Notes: generated from the sequence alone by a model not told the origin. Counted from the stretch's first letter, positions 1 to 8,652 are shown. The stretch is 64,000 nucleotides of DNA from Bradyrhizobium sp. (GCF_004799405.1 NZ_SSMW01000135.1:31001-95000), one strand, 5' to 3'. A program made the numbers and translations.

Positions 1-119
1 ACCGGTATTATTTCGGATGCCATCAACTGGAGAGGGGGCGAGCTTGGGACGGCCTGCGCGCTAAACGACAATATCGAGCCCGCCAGACCGCAGACTAAAA
101 TCAAGGCCGCTTTTGTCAT
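1..119 (-). CDS. Partial small secreted protein (5' end only)
   Basis: The gene runs off the left edge; only the first 39 codons are visible. It starts with ATG at 119 behind an AAGGAAAT ribosome site. The visible protein opens with a typical Sec signal peptide (MTKAALILVCGLAG...) ending near SAQA, followed by a short proline/serine-rich stretch. It lies 129 bp downstream of the arylsulfatase on the same strand, so it could be co-transcribed. The start resembles the small exported proteins common in Bradyrhizobium (for example the GCG_CRPN type), but the diagnostic C-terminus is outside the window, so this is only a guess. Confidence 0.55.
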   Translation of the reverse strand, partial: MTKAALILVCGLAGSILSFSAQAVPSSPPLQLMASEIIP

Positions 120-178
120 GATATTTCCTTCTTATGACTCGGTCGATGGTTTGTACGACCATCTGAGCTAGGACTGTG

Positions 179-199
179 ATGGCCGCGCAAGGCGGCCAT
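179..199. terminator. Short inverted repeat after the arylsulfatase gene
   Basis: Eight-base arms ATGGCCGC/GCGGCCAT enclose a 5-base loop, 50 bp beyond the arylsulfatase stop. There is no clear U-run on either strand, so termination activity is uncertain. Confidence 0.3.
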
Positions 200-248
200 C
201 AATGAATTCGGGCGGCTATGCCGGCTATCTGCCACCGCCGGCGTCGCC

Positions 249-1865
249 TTATTTACCACTGCGCGAGGCTCCTTTTGTCACAGCCTCCAAGAACTGGCTG
301 ACGGTGAGCGAGCCGCTGGCTTGGCTGGGTGGAAATTCCTTAAAAGTCTGGAGGAATCCACCAACGATATTAACAGCAGGGACCATGGTCCAGAGTTTTT
401 CTCCCCACCATTTGCCGTAATTCATGCTCTCAGTTTGGTAACGCTCCCACGGATCTTGCCGCAAGTTCGTCACGATGGGAGCAGTTGTCGTTTCGATTTG
501 ACCATTGAAGAGGTTGCCTTTGATGGTTTTGAAGTTGATCTTCCAATCGTCATAACGCATTGCCAACAAGTCGGCGTCGGGACCAAAATAGAAAAACTCG
601 TGACGCGGCCCGGCGGCAACTTCGCCCTTGAAAAACGGCATGAAGTTGTAGCCGTCGAGATGGTTTTTGAAAGTCTTGTCGCCCACCTTCATACTGTTCA
701 GAAGATTTTCCTTGACGTTGGGGTTGCCTGCGGCCGCGAGCAGCGTCGGCATCCAGTCCTCCATCGCCATGATGTCATTCACGATGGTGCCGGGCTTGAT
801 TGTTCCGGGCCACTTCGCAACCATCGGAACACGAAAGCCTCCCTCGTATGTCACGCCCTTCTCGCCCCGAAATGGATGATTGCCACCATCAGGCCAAGTG
901 AAGATTTCTGCGCCATTGTCGCTGGTGAACATCACAATGGTGTTGTCGGCGATACCGAGATCATCGATCTTCTTGAGAATTTCGCCGACCTCCCAGTCCA
1001 GCTCCATCATCCCATCAGCATAGAGACCGTAACCGCTCTTGTCCTGCCACTTGGGTGAGAGGTGGGTCCAGACGTGCATACGCGTCGCGTTGTGCCAGAG
1101 GAAGAATGGTTTACCGGCCTTCACCGAGCGATCCATAAAATCGTTGGACCGGCGAACGAGCTCCGTATCGATGTCCTCCATATTGGTCTTTGCTTTAGGG
1201 TCCATATTCGGATGCGGGGGCAATGGGCCACCGTCCGCAATAGTCTGTTTTCCGACTCTGCCCCAACGGGGGTCCGTCGTCGGATCATCGACGTTTGTAG
1301 CCTTTGTATCGACTATGTTGCGCGGGCCAAAGCGTTCATGGAATCCTGGCAGCTTGGGATAATCATACGCATAGGGCTCCTCCATGGCGTTGAGGTGGTA
1401 GAGGATGCCGTAGAACTCGTCGAACCCATGCACCGTTGGTAGATATTCATTGCGGTCGCCAAGATGGTTTTTGCCGATCTGCGCCGTCGCGTAGCCTTGC
1501 GGTTTGAGGAGTTCAGCAATCGTGGGATCGGTGTCCTGTATGCCTTGTTTGGCGCCCGGCAGCCCGACCATTACAAGACCGGTGCGAAACGGCGTCTGGC
1601 CGAGAATGAAGGCGGCACGGCCGGCGGTGCAGGATTGCTGGGCATAATAGTCAGTAAACAGCGCGCCTTCCTTGGCGATGCGGTCGATGTTGGGCGTGCG
1701 TCCGCCCATCATACCGCGATGGAAGGCGCTGATATTCCATGTGCCGACGTCATCGCCCATGATCATGACAATATTGGGCGGCTTCTTTGCCGTCGTCTGC
1801 GCGGATGCCGCGCCGCCAAACACGAGCGCAAGTATCGCGGTTGCGAGAAAACTGCTCTTTATCAT
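249..1865 (-). CDS. Arylsulfatase, secreted (type I sulfatase)
   Basis: 538-aa sulfatase that would hydrolyse sulfate esters in the periplasm or outside the cell. ATG at 1865 is preferred over an upstream in-frame start because it has a GGAAGGAAA site and begins a clear signal peptide (MIKSSFLATAILALVFGGAASAQ region, cut near residue 23). Residues 38-39 (DD in MIMGDDVG) are the calcium ligands. Cys79 in CTAGR is the residue normally oxidised to formylglycine; alanine and glycine replace the usual Pro and Ser of CxPSR. KNHLGD and TSDNGAE are further sulfatase core motifs. It is divergent from the DUF2092 operon, with a tandem palindromic operator between them. The exact substrate cannot be told. 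Confidence 0.93.
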   Translation of the reverse strand: MIKSSFLATAILALVFGGAASAQTTAKKPPNIVMIMGDDVGTWNISAFHRGMMGGRTPNIDRIAKEGALFTDYYAQQSCTAGRAAFILGQTPFRTGLVMVGLPGAKQGIQDTDPTIAELLKPQGYATAQIGKNHLGDRNEYLPTVHGFDEFYGILYHLNAMEEPYAYDYPKLPGFHERFGPRNIVDTKATNVDDPTTDPRWGRVGKQTIADGGPLPPHPNMDPKAKTNMEDIDTELVRRSNDFMDRSVKAGKPFFLWHNATRMHVWTHLSPKWQDKSGYGLYADGMMELDWEVGEILKKIDDLGIADNTIVMFTSDNGAEIFTWPDGGNHPFRGEKGVTYEGGFRVPMVAKWPGTIKPGTIVNDIMAMEDWMPTLLAAAGNPNVKENLLNSMKVGDKTFKNHLDGYNFMPFFKGEVAAGPRHEFFYFGPDADLLAMRYDDWKINFKTIKGNLFNGQIETTTAPIVTNLRQDPWERYQTESMNYGKWWGEKLWTMVPAVNIVGGFLQTFKEFPPSQASGSLTVSQFLEAVTKGASRSGK

Positions 1866-2234
1866 TGATGTTTCCTTCCGATAGCCAAATCCGCGCGCCA
1901 GTTTGCGAACCGCCACCCTTATCCGCTCCGCAAGAAACGGGCCAATGAAGAGCAGCCTGGATCGAAAAAGAAACGTTCGATGGATCAGCGCAGTACACGG
2001 GGCCCCAATGCGAGCCACACCAAATCCGTGATGTTTAAATCTCCGAAAATTCGGAGCGCCTCCGAAAATTCGGAGATTTTTTTGTTGCCCGATGCGCCGT
2101 AGCCGGGCCGTGATCTTGTTACCCCACTGGTTCGTCAGACTCTTTCAAGCACGCGCCGGCCGCGATCGCGTTGGCCCGCTTCTTGCGATGGAGAAAGCGA
2201 ACGACGCTGCGAAATCAACGGAGGAGCAGACCAG
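1866..2234. promoter_or_regulatory. Divergent regulatory region, arylsulfatase / DUF2092 operon
   Basis: This 369-bp gap separates two divergent genes and holds no convincing coding sequence. Its main feature is the tandem palindrome at 2041-2075, close to the middle. The DUF2092 ribosome site GGAGGAG ends about 8 bases before ATG 2235. Confidence 0.6.
2041..2075. promoter_or_regulatory. Tandem palindromic operator (site A)
   Basis: Two identical 16-bp elements CTCCGAAAATTCGGAG (arms CTCCGAA/TTCGGAG, AA centre) lie at 2041-2056 and 2060-2075, separated by 3 bp, a 19-bp period. The same architecture occurs at 6978-7012. A run of seven T follows the second element, but no plus-strand gene lies upstream to terminate, so an operator is the better reading. 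Confidence 0.65.
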
Positions 2235-3044
2235 ATGAAGTCAAAAGAAAAATCGAAACTCAGTCGAAGAACACTCGTTGGGCCCGTCGTCGCCGTCGGC
2301 GTGCTGGCGGCAATGACCACGTTTGCACCAAGTGCCTACGCCCAGAAGGATGCAGAAGCCATCAAGACCCTCAAGGCGATGTCCGACTACGTCGCGGGTC
2401 AAAAGACTCTTTCGGTGACCTTCGACTCGGATATCGAGGTGATCACCTCCGATCTACAGAAGCTTCAATTCACCAGTTCGGGTCAGGTGCAGTTGAGCCG
2501 CCCGGACAAGCTCCGCGCCACCCGTACGGGCGGATACACCGATGTCGAGGTTGTCTTCGATGGCAAGACACTCACGATCAATGGCAAGGACAAGAATATC
2601 TTCGCGCAGGTTGATGCTCCGGGATCGGTCGATCAGCTAGTTGGCACACTAAGGGATAAATTTGGGGTCTTGGCTCCGGGCGGCGACCTTCTGCTCTCTC
2701 GCTCTTTCGATGAAATGATGGCAGATGTCATCGATGCGAAGGATATCGGCCGTGGCGTCATCGACGGAGTCGAGTGCGAGCATTTGGCATTCCGAAACAC
2801 GGACACCGATTGGCAGATTTGGGTCGAGCTTGGTGCTCGTCCGATTCCCCACAAATATGTGATTACTACTAAAGCGGTGACCGGAATGCCTCAATACACG
2901 CTCCGTATCAAGGAATGGCGGACGGATGTCGCGGCCGACGCATTCGCGTTCAAATCTGTCCAAGGGGCAAAGAAGGTGGCTATGGAAGCGCTGGCCGACA
3001 CCGATGAAGTCCCGCCGGGAACCGTTACAGGAGAGAAAAAATGA
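2235..3044 (+). CDS. DUF2092 domain-containing exported protein
   Basis: 269 aa. An N-terminal signal peptide/anchor spans roughly residues 13-36 (ending at SAYAQ). The remaining ~230 residues match the DUF2092 pattern, a LolA/LolB-like beta-barrel fold suspected to handle lipids in the periplasm; the family match is from recalled features (SRPDKLRATR, VVFDGKTLT, VECEHLAFR) rather than a search. The ATG has GGAGGAG at good spacing. Its stop overlaps the next start as ATGA, so the two are translationally coupled. It is first in an operon reaching 5018 and is probably governed by the tandem operator at 2041. Confidence 0.85.
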   Translation: MKSKEKSKLSRRTLVGPVVAVGVLAAMTTFAPSAYAQKDAEAIKTLKAMSDYVAGQKTLSVTFDSDIEVITSDLQKLQFTSSGQVQLSRPDKLRATRTGGYTDVEVVFDGKTLTINGKDKNIFAQVDAPGSVDQLVGTLRDKFGVLAPGGDLLLSRSFDEMMADVIDAKDIGRGVIDGVECEHLAFRNTDTDWQIWVELGARPIPHKYVITTKAVTGMPQYTLRIKEWRTDVAADAFAFKSVQGAKKVAMEALADTDEVPPGTVTGEKK

Positions 3045-3367
3045 ACCGTGCTGCACAATCCATTACCCGTCTGTCAATTGCAACCATGCTCGGCGTCGCT
3101 GCTCTCGTCTGGAACGGTAACCCGCCGCTGAATTCGCAGGCGTCACTGGTGTCGTCAGCCGAGGCCATCATCGGCCGCCCGCTGACGCCGCTCAGTTATG
3201 CCGGCGTCGCACGGCGCACGACGGCGAGGGCCGTCGGAGCCGGAGCGGTCTACGGCGGAGCGGTGTACGGCGCACCGGTGGTAGTCGTGCCCGCGCCTGT
3301 GGTCGTAGCACCCAGTTGTGTGCAGGCTGTGGATCCCTACGGACGGATTTATTCGCGCTGCTACTAG
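3041..3367 (+). CDS. Small secreted Val/Pro-rich protein
   Basis: 108 aa, starting inside the stop codon of the DUF2092 gene (ATGA). Residues 1-~42 form a signal sequence with a cut near AEA. The mature part has Gly-Ala-Val repeats (AVYGGAVYGAPV), a VVVVPAPVVVAP strand and two cysteines near the end (SCVQAV...SRCY) that could pair. Small proteins of this type often sit next to DUF2092 genes in rhizobia (recalled, not searched). Function unknown; an envelope role is likely. Confidence 0.7.
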   Translation: MNRAAQSITRLSIATMLGVAALVWNGNPPLNSQASLVSSAEAIIGRPLTPLSYAGVARRTTARAVGAGAVYGGAVYGAPVVVVPAPVVVAPSCVQAVDPYGRIYSRCY

Positions 3368-3389
3368 CGTAGCAACCGCGAATGGTGGC

Positions 3390-4724
3390 ATGGGAGTGAC
3401 ACACGTGGCTTCGATAAAATTGCCGCTCTGGCTTCGCGCCATTCTGGTCGTCGTCGTCTTGATCCTCGCGGCGGCGGCCGGTCTGTTTGGCTATCGCTAT
3501 TACACCCATCCGGTGACGCTAACCGTTGCGGTCGGCTCCATCGATGGCGAAGCCGCCAAGGCAATGTCCGCCATTGCCAGCCATCTGGTCTCGATCGACG
3601 CACCCGTAAGGTTCCAGGTCGTCGATACCGGGACTGCGCTCGGAGCCGCCCAGGCGTTCGCGGCAGGCAAGGTCAAGCTCGCCGTGGTTCGTGGCGATGT
3701 CGGAGATCTGTCGCAAGGAGGATCCGTCGTCATTGTCGCGCGCGTGGTCGCGCTGCTGGTGGCACCTCCCGGATCGACCATTGACGGTGTCGCGGCGCTG
3801 AAAGGCCACACCGTCGGAGTGATCGGCGAGGAGACGAACACCAAGCTCATCGATGCCTTGAGTACGCAATACGGCCTGGTTCGAGCCAAGACCTTCAAGG
3901 ACGTAACCCTGGCGGATGCCCGGCGTGCGCTTCAAACCAAGGAAATCAGCGCACTGCTGGTTGTGATCCCCTTATCGGAAAAATATCTGGCGTTGGTGCG
4001 CGGGCTATTCCAGCAGAATCCGAAATTGTCGCCTGTCCTGATACCGATCGATTCCGCCGGCGCCATAGCAGAAGCCGAGCGCGCCTATGAAAGCTTTGAC
4101 GTCCCGAAAGGAACGCTGCGCGGAAACCCTCCGGTACCGGACGACGACCTGACGACGCTGAGAACGTCGCTCTATCTGGTGGCGAACAAGAAGCTCAGCA
4201 CCGATCTGGTCACGACGCTCACGCAAACCATCATGAAGGTGCGCCGGGAACTGCTGGTCGAACAACCCATCTTCGCCCAAATTACGGCTCCCAGCACGGA
4301 CCCCGACGCATACCTTCCGTTGCATCCGGGAGCGGCAGCTTTCTACAACGGAACGCAACAAAGCTTTATGGATGAATATGGCAACTGGATCTATCTGGCT
4401 CCGATGATTTTAGGCGCTCTTGCAACGGCGCTTGCAACCGCGTGGAAATTTTTGAGGATTGGACAGTCCGAAAGCGAGGCACCTCTGGACGCGTTGTATG
4501 CGCTGGGTCGGCGAATACGCAAGGCCGGTACACAGGCTGAACTCGACGCCATCGAAGAAGAAATCGACGGCATCTTGAAGACCCAACGTGCCAGGGCCGC
4601 TGATGGCGATGAGAGCGCCGTGGATGCTACCACCTTGAATGTTGTAGCTCATCGTCTGGAGAACCTGGTTCACGATCGGCGAGCGGCGCTTGAGAAGGGA
4701 CCGGTGATCGCCTCTGCCGCCTAG
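3390..4724 (+). CDS. TAXI-family TRAP-type solute-binding protein, membrane-anchored
   Basis: 444 aa from the ATG at 3390; an in-frame start at 3318 would overlap the previous gene, so the internal start is preferred. A transmembrane helix at about residues 12-34 is followed by a periplasmic NMT1/TAXI-like binding domain (about 40-330, with AVGSIDGEAAKAMSAIA near its start and a hydrophobic VVGVIGEE-like core). A second helix near 355-375 leads to a charged cytosolic tail rich in Glu/Arg. TAXI proteins usually deliver carboxylates to a TRAP permease, but no permease lies nearby, so this may be a sensor or an orphan. It belongs to the 2235-5018 operon. Confidence 0.75.
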   Translation: MGVTHVASIKLPLWLRAILVVVVLILAAAAGLFGYRYYTHPVTLTVAVGSIDGEAAKAMSAIASHLVSIDAPVRFQVVDTGTALGAAQAFAAGKVKLAVVRGDVGDLSQGGSVVIVARVVALLVAPPGSTIDGVAALKGHTVGVIGEETNTKLIDALSTQYGLVRAKTFKDVTLADARRALQTKEISALLVVIPLSEKYLALVRGLFQQNPKLSPVLIPIDSAGAIAEAERAYESFDVPKGTLRGNPPVPDDDLTTLRTSLYLVANKKLSTDLVTTLTQTIMKVRRELLVEQPIFAQITAPSTDPDAYLPLHPGAAAFYNGTQQSFMDEYGNWIYLAPMILGALATALATAWKFLRIGQSESEAPLDALYALGRRIRKAGTQAELDAIEEEIDGILKTQRARAADGDESAVDATTLNVVAHRLENLVHDRRAALEKGPVIASAA

Positions 4725-4745
4725 AGAACTATAAGAGGCCTATCG

Positions 4746-5018
4746 ATGTATGTGGTTCGTCTGAAATCAGTCGATGGCATTGTGAATTTCAGGGCGTTCA
4801 GGTCCCGGACGTTGGCGCTATCTCATTTTGAGCTCGGCCGGAGTCAGGTGATCGATGAGATTCTCGATGAGTCGACGTTGTTCGATGTCATCTCGGCGAG
4901 CGATCCAAGGACAGCTATCCGGCTGGTGCGGGATGGCAGGGTTGCCTTGTCACGGATCTATCCTCGGCCTATGACGCAAGCCCAGGCCGCCGCCTGGCTG
5001 GCGGATCTGAATCTTTGA
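4746..5018 (+). CDS. Conserved-looking 90-aa hypothetical protein
   Basis: Last gene of the DUF2092 operon, 21 bp after the TAXI gene, with AGAGG upstream of its ATG. No signal peptide, membrane segment or cysteine is present. It has alternating hydrophobic and charged residues and could be a small soluble alpha/beta domain. I do not recognise the family. It converges with the histidine kinase gene, whose stop lies 67 bp away. Confidence 0.65.
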   Translation: MYVVRLKSVDGIVNFRAFRSRTLALSHFELGRSQVIDEILDESTLFDVISASDPRTAIRLVRDGRVALSRIYPRPMTQAQAAAWLADLNL

Positions 5019-5084
5019 CAGTCGGTCGCGCGTTACAAGGGTGTGCGCTCGGGTTATTCCAGATTTGGGTGCGACGTCTCTGGT

Positions 5085-6719
5085 CTACGAACTCGCCGGC
5101 GCCACGCGCGGCAGGACCAGCCGGACTTTCGTTCCTTCACCGGCCTCGCTATCGAGATGGAGCCGGCCACCCAGGTAATTCGTGACGATGCTGTGGACGA
5201 TATGCAGACCAAGGCCGGTACTGCCTTGATCGCGTCGCGTCGTGAAGAACGGATCGAATGCCTTACGCCTGACATCGACACTCATGCCGCAGCCGTCGTC
5301 GGAGAAGATAATTTCAACACTATCTTTTCCAGCCGCCAGCACCTTGATCTCGATGCTGCCTTCCTTGTTGTCGGCAAACGCATGGGTGGCCGAATTGAGA
5401 AAGAGGTTGGTCAATACCTGTCCGTAGGGACCGGGATAGCTGATCATGGTCAGGTTGGGTTGGCACTCGACCTTGAGGGTGAGATTCTTCTTACCTAGAC
5501 CCGGCCGCAGACTCAAGGCGATCTGCTCGGTCAGATCGCCGAGATCGAAGGTGCGCTGATTCGACTGGTTACGGTCGGTCGCCACCTGTTTGAACGACTG
5601 AATCAGTTCCGCGGCATGGTTAAGGTTGGCGACCAGTTGCGACGACGCTTGGCGGCTGATCTCGAGGAATTCAGACAGGCTCGATCGCCGCAGCGTACCC
5701 TGCGCCATTTCCGTCGCGATCATGGTGGTCTTACGTTCCAGCGCGGTGGCGACTGTGAGGCTGGTCCCGACAGGATTATTGATCTCGTGCGCAACACCCG
5801 CCACCAGCCGCCCAAGGGCAGCGAGCTTCTCCATCTCGATCAGGGAGTTTTGCGTCTCGCGCAGATTTTGCAGTGCTGTCTCGGCGGTATCCCTGGCATC
5901 GCGGACCGCCTGCTCGTTGCGCTTGCGCTCGCTGATATCGATATGGGTGCCGATCCAGCCATAGATGACGGCCGTGGGATCGCGAAGCGGAATCACGCGG
6001 GTCAGAAATGGACGATATTGCCCGTCCTTGCCGAGCAAGGACAACTCGAGTTCCAGAGACGTTCCGGCTTCCAAGGCCTGCGTCCAGCGATAGCGAGCTT
6101 CTTCCAGCGAGACTGGCGCAAGGGTCGCCTGCCAATCGTGTGAGCTGGTATCATTGACCGATGTGCCGGTGTAGTCGTGCCAATGACTGTTGAACCAGTA
6201 AATCTTGCCCATGGCGTCGGCCATCCATACCAGTTGTGGAATGGAATCGGCCAAGGTGTGGAACTGGCGTTCGCTGGCCTGCAGCGCCGCCTCGGCGTGT
6301 TTGCGCTCGGTGATCTCTTCCGCAGCGACATTGACAGCGACGATTTCGCCGCTCGGGCTGCGCAACGGATGCCAATAGGTGACCCAAAACCGTTCGTCGG
6401 TTTGATCGGCGCGCTGGCCGGCGACCTCGATGCCCGTTACCGGTTCGCCGGTCTCCATGATCGATCGGACGATGTCTTCAACCGCGCTGGCCAAAGCCGG
6501 TACGCAATCCCTGACCGTCCGTCCCAAATGATCCTCAACGGAAATTCCGCAGATCTCTGTGAGACGCTGGTTGATCTGTAGATAGCGACAGTCAGGAGAG
6601 AGGCACGCAAGACCGATCGGCGCTGTGTCGTAGATCAGCTGTAAAGCGGGTTGGTGGGGAAACAGCACGACGGATGATGATTTAATCGCCGTCGCACCGC
6701 TGTTGCTTTTTTCCGACAA
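5085..6719 (-). CDS. PAS-PAS sensor histidine kinase
   Basis: 545 aa from a TTG start at 6719, chosen because GGAGG lies 6 bases upstream; an ATG at 6824 would add 35 residues of Arg-rich, non-domain sequence. Two PAS domains (about residues 25-140 and 150-265, each ending in a ITERK/ISERK PAC signature) are followed by a short coiled coil and a HisKA-like box with His311 (AGVAHEINNPVG). The HATPase domain carries N (LFLNSATHAF), DDGCGM and GSTGLGLHIV. No transmembrane segment is seen, so it is a cytosolic sensor, possibly of redox or a small ligand. No response regulator is adjacent. The tandem operator at 6978 lies upstream. Confidence 0.9.
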   Translation of the reverse strand: MSEKSNSGATAIKSSSVVLFPHQPALQLIYDTAPIGLACLSPDCRYLQINQRLTEICGISVEDHLGRTVRDCVPALASAVEDIVRSIMETGEPVTGIEVAGQRADQTDERFWVTYWHPLRSPSGEIVAVNVAAEEITERKHAEAALQASERQFHTLADSIPQLVWMADAMGKIYWFNSHWHDYTGTSVNDTSSHDWQATLAPVSLEEARYRWTQALEAGTSLELELSLLGKDGQYRPFLTRVIPLRDPTAVIYGWIGTHIDISERKRNEQAVRDARDTAETALQNLRETQNSLIEMEKLAALGRLVAGVAHEINNPVGTSLTVATALERKTTMIATEMAQGTLRRSSLSEFLEISRQASSQLVANLNHAAELIQSFKQVATDRNQSNQRTFDLGDLTEQIALSLRPGLGKKNLTLKVECQPNLTMISYPGPYGQVLTNLFLNSATHAFADNKEGSIEIKVLAAGKDSVEIIFSDDGCGMSVDVRRKAFDPFFTTRRDQGSTGLGLHIVHSIVTNYLGGRLHLDSEAGEGTKVRLVLPRVAPASS

Positions 6720-7194
6720 CGAATGCCTCCCTGCCTGTCGACGTCGGCCGCACCAAGCATCGGCGGAAACCGATACCGGTGACGACAGCCAGAGCCGATA
6801 GGTTCCAGTTTTTCGAAGCCGCACGTAGCTCGCTTAAATGACAGACAACGTCCCACCTTTCCAATCGCAAGAACCGGGCCAGCATATCAGGCGGCGTAGG
6901 CTCGCAAGAAATGCGTGATGGATCAGTGATATGACCAAACGTCGTTAGATAAGGCGGACGCCTGTTTGATTGAGACACTCCGAAAATTCGGAGGACCTCC
7001 GAAATTTTGGAGTCATCGCACCGCTGTTTTTCGATCAGCGTTGCGAGATGCTGCGTACGCATCGCAGCGAAGACATAATACTCATCGCGACGAAACCATT
7101 TTCGGAATCGGAGGCAATCATCCTGAAACCGTCTCCGCTTACTTGTCTGTGCAACGCGCTGAAAAGGCGCAGGCGCTTACACAGGGGACGTTAG
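6720..7194. promoter_or_regulatory. Divergent regulatory region, histidine kinase / L,D-transpeptidase
   Basis: A 475-bp gap between divergent genes. Short open frames cross it on both strands, but none has a good start site or protein-like composition. The tandem palindrome at 6978-7012 is the only clear structure. Confidence 0.5.
6978..7012. promoter_or_regulatory. Tandem palindromic operator (site B)
   Basis: A perfect copy of CTCCGAAAATTCGGAG (6978-6993), a 3-bp spacer, and a slightly degenerate copy CTCCGAAATTTTGGAG (6997-7012). Element length, spacer and orientation equal those of site A at 2041-2075. It lies about 183 bp before the L,D-transpeptidase start and 259 bp before the kinase start. 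Confidence 0.65.
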
Positions 7195-7887
7195 ATGTAC
7201 AATCTGGATCCAATCAAGTTGAATTCATACCGTGCCATCGCCTTCGGCGCATTGGCAATCGGTGTTGTCGCATTTTCCAGCACCGCCGCCGCGGCGCCCT
7301 TGCAACTGTTTCCCTTCATCACGACGCCGCCTGCCGAGCAGATACAGCCAGCTCCGCAGGTTGCGCAGCCGTCTCAGGATGAGGGCACCGTGGCGGAAAT
7401 GCCGGCGCGGCTGAAGCGCCAGGTTGTCAGTTATCCGACCCGCGAGGCACCGGGCACGATCATCATCGATACGCCGAACACCTATCTCTATTATGTGCTC
7501 GGTGGCGGTCAGGCGATCCGTTACGGCATCGGCGTTGGCCGTGATGGCTTCACCTGGTCCGGTACGCAATCAATCACCAAGAAGGCAGAGTGGCCCAACT
7601 GGACGCCTCCGGCCGAAATGATCGCGCGTCAACCTTATCTACCGCGCTTCATGGCTGGCGGCCCCGGTAATCCACTCGGCGCGCGCGCCATGTACCTCGG
7701 CGGCACGGTGTATCGTATTCACGGCACCAACGCGCCGGCGACGATCGGCACCCATGTGTCGTCGGGTTGCATCCGTCTCACCAATGAAGACGTTTCTGAT
7801 CTTTATTCGCGGGTCAACGTCGGGACCAAGGTAATCGTGCTGCCGATGGATCGCCGCGCCGACAATGCCGACGGCAGGCACGGCTAG
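7195..7887 (+). CDS. L,D-transpeptidase (YkuD/ErfK family)
   Basis: 230 aa. After a signal peptide (cut near residue 34, STAAAA) and a Pro/Gln-rich linker, the YkuD domain covers about residues 86-220. The catalytic motif is intact: His176 in IHGTNAP, Ser190 and Cys192 in SSGCIRL, with the conserved Arg194. Such enzymes form 3-3 peptidoglycan crosslinks or attach proteins to the wall; in rhizobia many paralogues occur, so the exact substrate is open. The following small membrane-protein gene starts 19 bp later and is probably co-transcribed. Confidence 0.93.
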   Translation: MYNLDPIKLNSYRAIAFGALAIGVVAFSSTAAAAPLQLFPFITTPPAEQIQPAPQVAQPSQDEGTVAEMPARLKRQVVSYPTREAPGTIIIDTPNTYLYYVLGGGQAIRYGIGVGRDGFTWSGTQSITKKAEWPNWTPPAEMIARQPYLPRFMAGGPGNPLGARAMYLGGTVYRIHGTNAPATIGTHVSSGCIRLTNEDVSDLYSRVNVGTKVIVLPMDRRADNADGRHG

Positions 7888-7905
7888 GGATAACAGGGGT
7901 TTCCA

Positions 7906-8100
7906 ATGAACCATTCGATTTACAGCGCCGATCGCGCGACTCATCGGAAGATCGTGATCGTCGCTCTGGTGATCGGTATCGCCGGAATAGGTCTCGGGCT
8001 GTCATTCCGGGCCGACATCGGTTCGACCCAGACCGCTGGCGTTGTCAAAGCCGGGAAACCGGTATTGACCACCAGCTCGGGCGCCTCGGTTATTCGCTAG
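7906..8100 (+). CDS. Small single-pass membrane protein
   Basis: 64 aa with one hydrophobic helix at about residues 16-34 (IVIVALVIGIAGIGLGL), a short basic N-terminus and a polar Ala/Ser/Thr/Val tail. An AGGGG-type site precedes its ATG. It sits directly behind the L,D-transpeptidase. Similar short proteins are frequent in Bradyrhizobium (recalled); no function is known. Confidence 0.65.
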   Translation: MNHSIYSADRATHRKIVIVALVIGIAGIGLGLSFRADIGSTQTAGVVKAGKPVLTTSSGASVIR

Positions 8101-8181
8101 CCGTTATCTGAGCGGAAGTTTGGCATTTATCAGAAGCTGCAAAATTCCATGGAAACGAACGCGTCGTGCCTCTGTTCTGCG

Positions 8182-8553
8182 TTACCACCCATCTTGGTTG
8201 CCGAGAGATATTGATAAGCCATAGGTATATGCGTCGGTAAGGTCATCTTCGCGCTTGCTCGCGTCCTTATCCGCAATACGGAATGGATTCACCTCCTCGG
8301 TGAAGTGATCCAGTGTGCGGCGATTATACGTGGTGACCTTGTTGAAAGCCGCGTCTGCAATCTTGCACAAGCCGCGGAAGTGATAGCCGGACACGTTAAA
8401 TGCCCGCTCATCCTTGCCCGTCGACGCCAGAGCGGTGTTGATAGCATGAGCCTGCCAGCCACGGCCACGGGCCTGCTGGTCGTCGATAGATACGCCAACT
8501 GCCCCGTAACGGTCGTCAAGCCATGGAACTTGAGCTCCAGCCAAGCCTATCAA
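8182..8553 (-). pseudogene. Degenerate gene remnant, copy A (unknown family)
   Basis: An open frame of 123 codons whose last third (FRIADKDASKREDDLTDAY) is nearly identical to the remnant at 9590-9762. Relative to that copy, 2 bases are missing just after DAY, so its tail reads out of frame and stops early at 8182. No good ribosome site or start is visible. The conserved block continues on the plus strand down to about 8129 (CAGAAGCTG). I do not recognise the family. Confidence 0.5.
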
Positions 8554-8652
8554 CGAACGTTGCTTAAATTTAATCTTGACGGTGCCAACGGACCGCGGCG
8601 CTGAGGCGTTTCAACGCTATCTGTTGAATGAAAAGTGATCGGGAAGGAAACA

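Noticed and set aside
2041..2083. Reading the site A palindrome plus T-run as a rho-independent terminator
   Set aside because: No plus-strand gene lies upstream, and the matching site at 6978 lacks a T-run; the tandem layout favours an operator.
6682..7062. 126-codon minus-strand frame across the operator region
   Set aside because: No ribosome site, product lacks motifs, and it overlaps the start of the histidine kinase in another frame.
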